In this document: positions 46,924 through 58,200 of the stretch, in pieces
Layout of the letters: each line of letters begins with the position of its first letter
Position numbering within the stretch: position 1 is the first letter of the stretch
Notes under the pieces: generated by a model
What the model was told of the DNA's origin: nothing
What the model saw: the letters and a program-made list of their open reading frames with translations, nothing else
Database searches by the model: none
Program-made: the position numbers and the translations under genes
Assembly: GCF_029633865.1 (NCBI RefSeq)
Contig: NC_079223.1
Location: 7,974,190 to 8,038,189, forward strand
Origin: Lampris incognitus
Lineage: Eukaryota; Chordata; Actinopteri; Lampriformes; Lampridae
DNA length: 64,000 nt
Direction of reading: 5' to 3'

Positions 46924-49830
46924 GGGCGGGCGACGGCGCCCTGCTAAAAGAGTCTAGGGACCGGGTCTGGAAGGATCCAGTGGTGCTGGGTCTCATAGCC
47001 CGGCCAATCCCGGTGGGACCAGACCCTTCAGTCTTCCATATGTGGAAGAAAAAAAGAATATTCTCCAGATTTTTTGGAGACGTGATATTTTTTATGGGTG
47101 GGTTGGGTGGTGATGGGGAGGGGGGGGTTTGGGGGGATGGGGTGGGGTGGGGGTCCAGGAAACAGACTTCTGAGGTGACCATTTGGCGTGTCCGAGGACA
47201 GTTGCTGTGGAATTCAGTTAGTCCCAGTGAAGCTGTTAACGGACGCTGACATCCTCCAGAGGATGTTGGAGGTGACATGGATGTTAGTGGAAACAAAACC
47301 CTCAGGGCTGTGTTAGATAGCAAATTTATTTTTATACATACAACGTAAGCCATATTGAATATAATTGGGCTTTGAGAAGAGTTGGGTTTTTTCGGAGGCC
47401 AATATAAGCATACTTTTCCTATTGTATGTTTTCCTAGAAGCACTGATTTCTGATAAGAATGGACGCCGTTGGACACATAGCTTTACTTCTCTCGGCCAGA
47501 GGCCTGTCATGTTCCGTATGTGGCCCGAGCGAGTTTCTATATGTAGTTGTTCCTGTGAGTGGAAGATTGTATCTTTATTCTACTATTTCCGGCCTCGATC
47601 CCTCTCCTACATCTGACTCTCCTGCCGACGGCCGCACGCCAAAGCATTCTTTCCTTGACAAGCCGCGCAGCCGCGCGCATCCTGGTGTCTTCCACGAGTA
47701 TCCTGACAGCTGTTTGGAAAACGGTCAGGATCAAGTCGAAGAGTCCCCAAGGCCGCGAGGGCTCGATCCTAAATGCGGATACCGACGGCACTAAAGGAGC
47801 GCTCCATGTGCGCCGTTACTTGCTCGCGTTGCCTTTGTTGCCCTCCCCGCGTAGCCCCAGAGCGTACACGGGGGGTGGGCAGCAGATCTGACTGTGAGCC
47901 GCCGTCGACTGTTCTCAGCTCTGTGACTCTCCGTTAGCATTCCACTTGGCATGGCTTCACTTTGAACCCCTGCTATTTTTGGGTTCCATAATTCGATGTG
48001 ACATTATCAGATTTTGAAGAATTAGGATTTTATTTTGGCCGTATGGTTTTGATTATGGAGCGGCTCTGAGACGTGCAGTGCGCAGGAGCCGGTCATGAGA
48101 TTATCCGAGGCTGCTTTCGCCGAGAGCTGTCGCTCAGGTGTTCGCTTCATCTTTGTCAGCGGACCGCTTGTTCGTCGATGCGCCCAAGAACCTCCGCAGC
48201 CGGTCCAGCAGCGAGGATCTTTTTTGTGGACTCGTGTCGTTTCTCCGTCCACGAACGTTGCGTAATGTAATGACGTTGGATCTGATCACTGTTTATTTCC
48301 CAACTTTCCGTCCAACCCTCAGATGAGTTTAGACAGCCTTTCCGGATTTTACCGCTACGCTAACAGATAGGAGCTGTAGGGGGGATGATGAGCTCTCCAA
48401 AGGCAGATGAAAGTGTGAGATGGGAGTCTACCTACACCCATTTACAGAGGCCCCCTGGCATGAGTAATGCCCTAAAAATAGGCGGGAATGTGCTGCACTC
48501 GGTCTCTACACATAAACTTGCTCTTTGGGGCTTATGGGAAAAGCTCGTTTCAAGTCAACATGGAGGAATGTTGGCACCCTGAAACTCAGCCGCCGGTGAA
48601 ACACGTTTCCTCGGCGCAGAACCGAGCAGTCGCTCTTGAATCTCGTTTGTTCTCGGGTGCGTTTGCAAAACCTGGCGTTGACTTGAGTTTTGCAAACGTC
48701 CCCAGAAGCAGAAAGAACATCTGCAGCGATCGCACGAGACTTTCACTCGCAGACGTATCCACCGCTGGATATGAGACATCCCCTGGTAGGCTCCATCACT
48801 GGCCTGAAAGTAAGACCACAAATTCTGTGTGTAAACTTCTTCGGTAACTGAAGGTTCTGCTTTTTCTTCCTTTGACATTTCGAGTTATAGCGTCACGTGT
48901 ATTATTTGAAGCGTTCAGACGTGACCGTCAGGTGGAAGTCGCCAGTTTGAGAATCACATTTTGTTTTGTTTTGAATGAAACCCTGCGGGTCCGTGGGTTG
49001 GGGGGGGGGTAGTGTTGCAGCAGATTGCAGACAGATTTGAATGTGCAATGCCAAAGTACCAGAATTAGGCTGAACCAGTTCCTCATTTTCTCTCAGACGG
49101 AGTTTTAAAGTGCCCTCCAAACTTCAGTGCAAAGTCACTTTAAGGCTCAATATGATGGCTTGGCCCTCCATCATACTGTAGGAGTTGTATTTTTGTATTA
49201 GATACACTTTATTTCATGGAGTCCACTGGCATGACGTATGATATACACATTGACTTGCTCGTTCTGCACCTGCAAACTATAGCCTGCCGCTTTCAACGTA
49301 TGCAGAAAAGTCGACACTTGACATTTGTTTTTTTTTTGTGTTTTTTTTGGTGTATTTTAACTGTGATGGTTAGATGGTTGTTCATGTATGTTGTCACTGC
49401 TATCACACATTGGTATTTTTGGAATTTGTTTTGAATATACTACTGTCACTGAGTATCATTTGCATTAGAGTGTGCTATATGTCTGATGTTTAAACTTATG
49501 TTCAAGTTGTATATTTATCTGTGGATAAATTTTAGACTGAACTCTCGAGGTGGCGTGTGTGTGCGCGTGTGTTTCTCAGTAGAAAGCCAGCGAGGCTTGG
49601 CTTGTTGTGGTGCGGCGCCCCCTGCTGGTTACCTTGTTCTATCGCTGTATAAGTACGCTGGAATGCCCGTTGTCGTTTTAAAAGTGAGAAGCCGAGCTCC
49701 TCACGTGCCTTTCTGTGTTTCCAGCTCCAGCGCCGCCTCGGGTTGACTCACGCACTCACACCCCCTGACAGAAGAGAAGACGCGTTATTGAATGAATGAA
49801 CGTACAGACGGGGGACAAGTGAAAGGAAAA
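46924..49830 (+). other. itga9 3' UTR and downstream flank
   Basis: No coding exon was recognised. The start is probably itga9 3' UTR, but no AATAAA was found, so the transcript end cannot be placed. A moderately GC-rich, non-repetitive stretch (about 47.4-48.9 kb) has only short chance ORFs. The tail is T-rich (49.32-49.44 kb). Confidence 0.5.
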
Positions 49831-49839
49831 GCCAACGTA

Positions 49840-50558
49840 AAGTGTCTCAGTAAGGTGTTGGGCCTCCAGAACGGCTTCAGTGCTGCTTGTCCTGCAAGTC
49901 TCTGAGCTCTACTGGAGGGATGGACGCCATTCTTCCTAAACATTGTCCCTCATTTGGTGTTTTGATGGTGGTGGTGGTGGTGGAGAGCGCTGCCTTAACA
50001 CGTCGGTCCAACGTCTCCCATCGGTGTTCAAGTGGGTTGAGATCTGGTGACTGTGAAGGCCATAGCATATGACTTACATCATTTTCATCCTCATCAAACC
50101 CTCCAGTGACCCCCCCCCCGGGGCCCTGTGGGTGAAGGCATGGTCATCCTGGAGGAGACCACTCCCATCAGCATAGTAATGTCTCATCACAGGTGATCAC
50201 TGAGAATAACTTTATATTGATTTGCAGTGACCCTTGCAAGGAGTGGGCAACATGATCCAGAAAGGGCCGGTGTGGGTGCAGGTCTTGGTTCCGACCAAGC
50301 AGTTACACACCTGATTCTATTAGGCAACTGAAAGTCTTTGCAAAGCACCTTGATTTGTAGACTCAGGCGTGTAACTGCTTGGTCGGAACAGAGACCTGCA
50401 CCCACACCAGCCCTTTCTGGATCATGTTGCCCATCCCTGCAGGGGAACAAGTGGGACCCTAACCATGCCAGGAAAATGCCCCCTACAGCGTAACAGAGCC
50501 CCCCCCCCAACACGACCCCTCTCTGTAGGGGTCAAGCATTCAGGTTTTTCCGTTAATT
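49840..50558 (-). pseudogene. decayed Tc1/mariner transposase
   Basis: - strand encodes HMLWPSQSPDLNPLEHRW, the last catalytic region of Tc1-type DD34E transposases, followed by IPPVELRDLQD. Upstream, GALLRCRGHFPGMV fits the same gene. Stops, indels and an inserted MITE break it. Confidence 0.75.
50237..50439. mobile_element. foldback hAT-type MITE
   Basis: Two ~70-bp inverted arms (both contain GATCCAGAAAGGGC and GACCAAGCAGTTACAC or complements) around a ~50-nt loop. End CAGGGATGGGCAAC is hAT-like. Inserted inside the Tc1 remnant; no clear 8-bp duplication. Confidence 0.65.
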
Positions 50559-50947
50559 TGTCAGTCCAGTGGCGGCTGGTCCTAAAAAAATGTGGGGGGG
50601 GGCGCAATTTACCTTGGTGCAGCACACCTGCCAGCTGCTTTAATGTCCACACAGTCACGGAGTTATTAAGAAGGACAATGTGGCCTATAGATGTTATCAG
50701 GGCTCGTAGACGGTGGATGATTGACAGTCGAGACGAGGCGTCGTGGTGGGTGTGAACATGATTGACAGCCACGAGAGTTGTCCAATCACATCAGATCAAA
50801 AAACATTAAAACTACCAATTCGCTGCCAACAAAAGTGGGAGTGTCTGGGAGAACTGAAGAAACCAATCAGACAGCAGCCTCAGGTCACCTGCTCGCCACA
50901 GGTCTGAGGGCTTACATAAGGTAGGTATGGTTTGGCCGGCGCCCCTC

Positions 50948-51598
50948 ACCCAGGAAGTATATGTATTCAGACAGGAAGTATATGTATTCAGACTGAAAGT
51001 ATATGTATTCACCCAGGAAGTATATGTATTCAACCAGGAAGTATATATATTCAGACAGGAAGTATGTGTATTCAGACTGAAAGTATATGTATTCAGACAG
51101 GAAGTATGTGTTTTCAGACAGGAAGTATATGTATTCAGACTGAAAGTATATGTATTCACCCAGGAAGTATATGTATTCAACCAGGAAGTATATATATTCA
51201 GACAGGAAGTATGTGTATTCAGACAGGAAGTATATGTATTCAGACTGAAAGTATATGTATTCAGACAGGAAGTATGTGTTTTCAGACAGGAAGTATATGT
51301 ATTCAGACTGGAAGTATATGTATTCACCCAGGAAGTATATGTATTCAACCAGGAAGTATATATATTCAGACAGGAAGTATGTGTATTCAGACAGGAAGTA
51401 TATGTATTCAGACTGAAAGTATATGTATTCAGACAGGAAGCATGTGTTTTCAGACAGGAAGTGTATGTATTCAGACTGAAAGTATATGTATTCAGACAGG
51501 AAGTATGTGTATTCAGACAGGAAGTATATGTATTCAGACTGGAAGTATATGTATTCACCCAGGAAGTATATGTATTCACCCAGGAAGTATATGTATTC
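50948..51598 (+). repeat. 21-bp minisatellite, 31 units
   Basis: Exactly 31 units of 21 bp, type ACAGGAAGTATATGTATTCAG. Variant units (accc, aacc, agact starts; gtgttttc ends) recur every 7-8 units, showing higher-order duplication. Confidence 0.95.
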
Positions 51599-51785
51599 AG
51601 ACAGAAACCAACCAAATACCATTTGAACCAACATTCAATGCTGCTGACAGGCGCTCACAGACTGAAAAACGCCTTTATTTCATCATTATTTGCGTCATAC
51701 AACTACATTATATTCAACACGTTAAGTAGATTTTTATCTCTTGACGTCTGAGGAGGGCGGCGCCCCAGCGTCCTGCACCGGCCAG

Positions 51786-51826
51786 CCGCCGGAGGCCTGT
51801 GTGTAACATCAACAGGCCTCCGGCGG
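51786..51826. repeat. perfect 15-bp inverted repeat near the promoter
   Basis: Arms CCGCCGGAGGCCTGT (51786-51800) and its complement (51812-51826) around 11 nt. Confidence 0.9.
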
Positions 51827-51841
51827 GGTTACGTGTCAGTC

Positions 51842-52260
51842 AGCTGACACCGGTCGCCGTGTAAACGCAGATATCAGGTGACCCGGGGCTTCCCCGCGAG
51901 CGCGTTGAATAATGGATGACGCGCAACAAGCGCGCCGCGTGAAACCACAACGCCGCTCCCTGCCTTTGTGTTCGGCAGCCTGCGGGTATCGGCCTGCCAG
52001 CGATGGCTTCGCTTTTCGACCGTGGCCTGATGAAGACGGTGGCGCTGGAGCAGGTGGTGGCTCCGCTCGCCTGCCACCTGTGCCACCTGGTGCTGCTGTG
52101 CGAGGACGGGCCGCGGCGGGCCGAGCGGCTCGGCCGGCTGGAGGACGCGGCGGCGGCGGCGGCCCGGGCCACCGGCAACATGGCGGCGGCGGCCTGCAGG
52201 TAAGTCCGCGGGGGGCGGGGGCGGGGGCGAGGGGGGGGTCCGGTTGGGCTTTTTTCTTTT
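51842..52260 (+). promoter_or_regulatory. CpG-rich promoter / 5' region of the vinculin-like gene
   Basis: GC-rich, CpG-rich sequence sits in otherwise AT-balanced DNA, directly around the first coding exon and intron 1 start. It begins right after the probable hAT element ends. No TATA box was seen, consistent with a CpG-island promoter (inference). Confidence 0.6.
52003..52199 (+). CDS. vinculin-like exon 1
   Basis: Residues 1-65, beginning MASLFDRGLMKTVALEQVVA. Like vinculin, it has an early helix ending HLCHLVLLCEDG. An Ala-rich run comes from GCG/GCC repeats. Donor gtaagt, phase 2. Confidence 0.85.
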
Positions 52261-55200
52261 TTTTTCTTACTTTATTGATACTTCAAATACATTCAAACAG
52301 AGCAAAATAGAGACACACGAGACGCCACAAAAACAATAGATTGAAGATAAAAAAACAATAAAAACACAAAAGAGAAAATGATAAAAAAATAAATAAAAAT
52401 AACAGAAAATAAATAAAGAAATAAAGGCGAGATCATATTTTATGTAAACAGATGTAAACTACTAATAAGACACGTTAGCCCCTAGCTAACGGGCTAACGG
52501 GTCTGACCCTTTAGCCGAGCGGTTAGCGACGTCGCCTTGTGGTGCAGTACACCTCATACGAATCCCGCACCGGTCAAGAAAATAACCGGTCACATTGGTG
52601 GCAGCGGCGGGATCCGGAAGTGTGCAGATCCTCAGAAGTCTCTTCGGAGCGCGGGAAGAACAAAGGGCGAGGGCGCGCTTCCGGGAGAGGGTGACGACTG
52701 TAAACTACTAATAAGACACGTTAGCCCCTAGTTAACGGGTCTGACCCTTTAGCCGAGCGGTTAGTGACGTCGCCTTGTGGTGCGGTACATCTCGTATCGA
52801 ATCCCGCACCGGGCAAGAAAATAACCGGTTACACAGATAAGTCCGGTTGGGGCTCCAACAGGACACGGCAGACGACCGACGTCCGCGCACCGCCGCAGGG
52901 CTGCCGCGCTTCCGGGAAAACCTGGAAGTTTACAGACGCGTTTTCCGGTCACGGAAAACAGGTGGAAAAATATGGATATCGGGTCCAGGGAAAAAAAAAA
53001 ATTTTTGTAACCGAGTTCGTGAAAAAGACGATGAGTTATAAAACTTTATATTTTTTCGTGTAGTTTGTAGCCGAGCGCGCGTATTTCTGCGCCATATTTG
53101 ATGGCCGCCGAGACGGCACATGGTGGTCCAGGTCTGGTGGGCGACACCAGCGAGCGGCCGACATTTACAGACGGTTTAGAAACTGCTGAGGCTTCTTCTG
53201 ATAGCGAATACCGAACAAAATCACTGTCCGTGGGCAACCGCAAGCCACGTGGACGGTGTCGCATGAAAAGTCCCGGAAAACGAGTTTGATTGAAATGTCA
53301 CTGAGTTATGGGGATGAACAGCGGGCTCTGTCTGCTTCCAGGCACATCTCGGAGACCGAGGACGAGGTGGTGCAGCGGGACTTGTCCTCCCTGCTGGAGT
53401 CGGTGACGGTGTCCGGACAACACGTCTTACTGGCTGCTCAGAAACTCAGCATCCAGCCCACCTTGGCTGAACATAGGGAGGAACTTATCACCGCTACACA
53501 ACATGTCTTTCTGGGGGTGGTCAAAGTAGGCCACGGTTGATTTTGCTTTTCGTCTGGTCTCGAAAATCTGATGCAAAAAAAGAAACGTTATAGAATTGTT
53601 GACTTGTGTGGGAATACACGTTTCCCCGCAGCAGGCAAAAGCACAGCAAGTCGCTGTACATCGTAGAGCTGCTCTACTTGCATAGAAATAGGAAAATGAC
53701 CCAATGCATAAAATGCATGTCTGAAATTTTACATCTTATATACTGTATCTGTAATGGCACATGATAATAGTAATAGCACGACACTACTTGTCAGTTGTAA
53801 GCTAGAAAAAAAAGGGGCAATTCAGTCATTGTCTTTGATACCGGCACATTCATAATTCTGCCCATTAAGTGTAGCTTGCTATAACATAGCAGAAGGTGAG
53901 TCCAATTAAACTCCTCTTGTCTTGCTCCTGCCTATGGGAGACCACAGTGAATGAATGGTCTCTGGTCACAGCAAAGTCGTATATGACACCGTTTCTGTCA
54001 TATGAGGACGTATGAGTGACAGGAGATGAGATGTAGCATCTGATCCTGAGTAAATGTTTGAGAAACAATGCAGAAGGGATATTTGACATCAAATCAACTT
54101 AAACACACCATATGTGTTTACTATGTACTCTCATTACAATTTAACGAATAATACCTAAATATAAAACAAACAAATATACTTGAATTCACAAATGTTTACT
54201 GAATTTGCATACAAACTAGAGTTTGTATGCTTAAAATCTTTTAGTATTAGTCCAGTTATGTGAGACGTTGTTCTGGTAAATTTTTAAAAACAAAGCAGAA
54301 TGATGTAAAAAATAAAAAAGAGGAGTTTGAGAAAAATTTCAGTTGACAGTAGCACGTTATTCATCTGTGTGTTCTCAAGGTCCTATTAGTGGAAGATGAC
54401 GCAACTGTCAGGAGAATATTGGCAGCTGCTGACGGGGTCTTGAAGAGTCTCTCCGAGTTGGGTTCTTCCCTGGATATCAGTTCGCTGCTCAAATTCTTCC
54501 AGGTGTTTTCTGAGGCTCTGCTTCTCTTCAAAAATCTGACAGTGGAGAGGGCAAATTCCTTACAGGATCCTGGCCAAAGAAAACGTCTACTCGACTCTCT
54601 GGAAACCTTGGGCAAGTGTATCTCCATGCTGCACACCGCAATGTACACAACCATCAAACACCCTGTGAGTGAGCAGGCCCAAGCAGCCAAGAAATACATT
54701 GTGGACAAGGTGGAGGGCACGGTCGCTGACATCATCGCTACAGTCAAGAACGAATGCTGCGGAGGATCCCCCGGTCCAAGTGGGTATTACACCCAGAGAC
54801 GTAATGATCTGTTAGAGCTACTTGCCAATTGCTCTGTGTCCTCGCTCCAACACAGCAGCTTAGACAGCATAGTGCGAGATCTTGTCTTCCACTGTATGGT
54901 GGTGGCAAACACTTCTCGCAGAGAGTTTCAGCAAAAGGTGGTAGGTCACTGTCAACATGTCTTGCAGTTGTGGTCAGAGATAACAAAGGTTTTGAAGTTT
55001 TCAAAGGATCCAGCTCGTCCGAAGGATTATCTGGAGAACGTTTGTATTTCCTTAACACAGCATATACAAATGCTTGACAGAGACTTGATGACAACTGTAA
55101 TCTATCAGGTCTTGGATGTATTTCTTACAGCGTCATCAACATTCGAAGAATTGGTGAGTGTGACGAGACGAGTCCTGGATGCAGTAACTCCAGAGGTGGA

Positions 55201-58200
55201 TCTGGACTATGTCCAACCTCTGCTGGAAGACTTAATATCTCACACTGACAGAATTGTCCAGATTGCAAGTTTTATCTCTGCTGTGGCTGTTGATGCAAAG
55301 AGTCTAGAGAATGTGGAAAACTCACGCACCTGCCTCACAAGGCTCAGGGCCGGGATCGCATCTCTGTCCCTGGAGCTGGGTGATAATTCACCACAAACCA
55401 TTCAAAGTCTCCAGGAGCTTTGTGAGAGATGGGCAGAGGAGACTAGCCAGCTACAAGATGCTCTGAGTGATGTCATGGATGTTAGGGACTTCACCAGTGT
55501 AGCTATTCAAGAGATAGTCAGAGACCGGGATGGATGTGACGCTGCATACAAGGAGCAGAACTTTAAACTATTTTATGAGCATGCCAACAACCTTATCTGT
55601 CATATGAGGCAGGTGATCCACTCAGTCAAGAGGCACTTGGACCGGAGCGATGACCCCATCTACAGGAATGGCCTCCTGGTCCTGTTGAAACAGGCTCAGT
55701 CATCCCAAACCAAACTGACTGGGTCAGTCCGAGACATACTTGCTGGCTCCAGTCTAAACGTGGAGGTATACTCTTTCTTTTCTGATGATGTTTTCACAGC
55801 AATCCAGAACTTTAAAGTGCTTAGACAGGGGCTGGATGGCCAACAGCATCCTCATCTCCTCAGCCCACTGCGAGAGGATGCGCGCCAGCCTCTGGTTTCA
55901 AATTCACCTTCATCGATCAAACAGTCTGATGGACTACACTTGGATCATAAAGCTGAATGCCCTGTCGAGGAGGTTAAAGAAAGAGATCTACAAATGGACC
56001 ATGGGGAGAAGCACTCGGAACGAAAAACCATGGAAGCGGTGATGGGTCATAAAAATGACAGCAATGATTTGCAGATGCCAGCTGTCTCGGACAAGCTAAA
56101 ACTGATCTGTAAGCCTCTTGATTTTGAGCTATTGCCCATTTTATATGAAGTCATGGCTGTGACTAAAGGGAAAGATGTGACAGTCCTGAACCAAGCCTGT
56201 ACAGGTGTTCTTGAATTGTCAAACTGTTACGCTCAAGCTGCAAAGGAGGCCTCATCTATATTTGATGATGTGGATGGTGAGACACTGGGTAACTTCAGGG
56301 CAGAGCTGGTGTCACTGACACCCCTTCTTGTCCAGACTGCTCAGGAGACTGCTATGAGCTCAGCGACGGGCACAGAGAGCGTCTGCAAATACAGCACAAT
56401 GTTTTCAGACCTGATAAACAACATCCGGAAGATCCTGATGCCAGTGGCTGGAAGCTGGTATCAAGCTATTCACACTATGCTTGCCAACCAACCGACTATG
56501 TTAGCCGCTGTTGTGCAGCAACTCAGCCAAGTAACGAGTTTGTGCGGTGACGTGGTCCAGCTCTTGACATCTTCCGACATAACGAATCAAAATGACAGTC
56601 AGGAGAGTTTCACTGCGTTACACAGCAAATTAAATAAAGCCCAGAACAACACGAGGCATCTCTCAGAGCTCTGCAGCTCTTCCGAAGGTCAAGCGGCTCG
56701 ACTAGAGGCACCGTGTATGCTGTGGGCCGTGTCAGTTCAGATTTTGTTAAATTCTTTGGATAAGATTTTAGGCACATCAACTGCGATGAGGCAGATGAGC
56801 CCCAAAAAGAAACTATCAGCATTGTATGAGAACTCTCTACGCATTCAGGAGGCAGCAAGACTGACCAGTCTGAACTGTAAAAGTACCTATAAAGTGAAAC
56901 AATATGCACAATTTCAAGATGAACTGAAAACGTTCACCGAGAACTACCTACGGATGGCTGAGGATTTCAGTTTAACACCAAGTGTTCTGCAACTCGCAAA
57001 GTCAGAATTCTTTCAAAGAAAACTTTTGATCAAAACCAGAGTACTGTCTGGTCATTTGGGCAAAGCAAATAAGGACTATGTGACTTCGATTCGAAATATT
57101 TTTAATGTTGCCTATTTGGCAGTCAAACACCCTTGGGAGGACAATAATACAGTTGCTGAACAGTTTGAAAATGCAGCACAAACACTGCTTGAAAATGTTA
57201 AAGCTGCAACTAAAAGTGTTGAAGATTGCCTCAACTACATCCGAGACCCTCGCTCTCGCTCCAACCTGAGGTCAATCAACGATCACCTGGCCTTTCAGAT
57301 CTCTGATATAGTAAGCAGAGCTCAGCTTATGGTGGAGACTCGGTGTATTAGCGACACCCTAAGCCTTGAAGTCCAGACACAGTGCTGGTCAGCCAAGGCT
57401 CACTTTGTGGTGGAGGAGATCAATAAGGTCGATGGACTTCACCAAGCAGCCAAAGAGCGCATCAAGGCCAGTCTACAGGGCAGGGCCCCTGAAGAGATTG
57501 AAACCAGACTGACAGCAATCCCTACAACTTTAAAACAGGGGCAATTTCCAACTGTGACCACCTTGATGCCCATGCAAACCAGCCATAGGCCTACAGAACA
57601 TGCAGGAGCTACAGAGCATGCTACAGAACACGCAGGAGCTACAGAGCATGCAGGAGCTACTCGTATACCCATACCTACTGTGCCCATACATGAAGCGGAC
57701 CTGGAAAAACATGTGGGTATCTCAGCCATACGGAGTTTTCCACAGTTAAAATTTCAGTGTTGATTTTGCATTTTACACTAAATTCATCTCTACATCATTC
57801 TTTACAGGATGGATTCAAGTCTATTGCTCGGAGAGAGGCCTCTTCCCTCGCCTATACTTCATTGTTTCTAAAGCAAGAAACTGACAGCTGGGATCCCCAG
57901 GACAACCGCATTGTCCAGGTGACCAGGAAGATGGCTGACAAGATATACTACATGACTCAATACCTGAGGAAGAAAGGACCGATACCGGTGAAGACTGCTA
58001 GATGTCATCGTACTGTGTGGCCTGTATACTTACCACACTGTGTTTACTCACATCACCTTGAACTCATTGATTTCTCTGTTTCAGAATAAAGATGCATTTT
58101 CTGACACAGCTAAGGAGGTGATCTCAAACTGTCAATCAATCACCCAGTTTGTCAGAGTCATTGCCAGCCACTGTCTGGACAAACGGTGCACAGTGGAGCT

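Larger units (their letters stand above)
50567..51833. mobile_element. probable non-autonomous hAT element carrying a minisatellite
   Basis: Left end CAGTGGCGGCTGGTCC is a typical hAT terminus. The right part has CGGCCAGCCGCC, its partial complement, followed by a hairpin. Flanked by 8-bp tgtcagtc at 50559-50566 and 51834-51841. The right terminus is imperfect, so the limits are tentative. Confidence 0.5.

Noticed and set aside
50812..51751. Four ORFs of 240-274 codons on both strands
   Set aside because: All are products of the stop-free 21-bp minisatellite; no start context, domain or codon bias.
53098..53289. 63-codon ORF starting MMAAETAHGGPGLVGD in intron 1 of the vinculin-like gene
   Set aside because: No homology recognised, and it is not needed for the phase-2 join of exons 1 and 2. 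It could be an alternative exon but nothing supports it.
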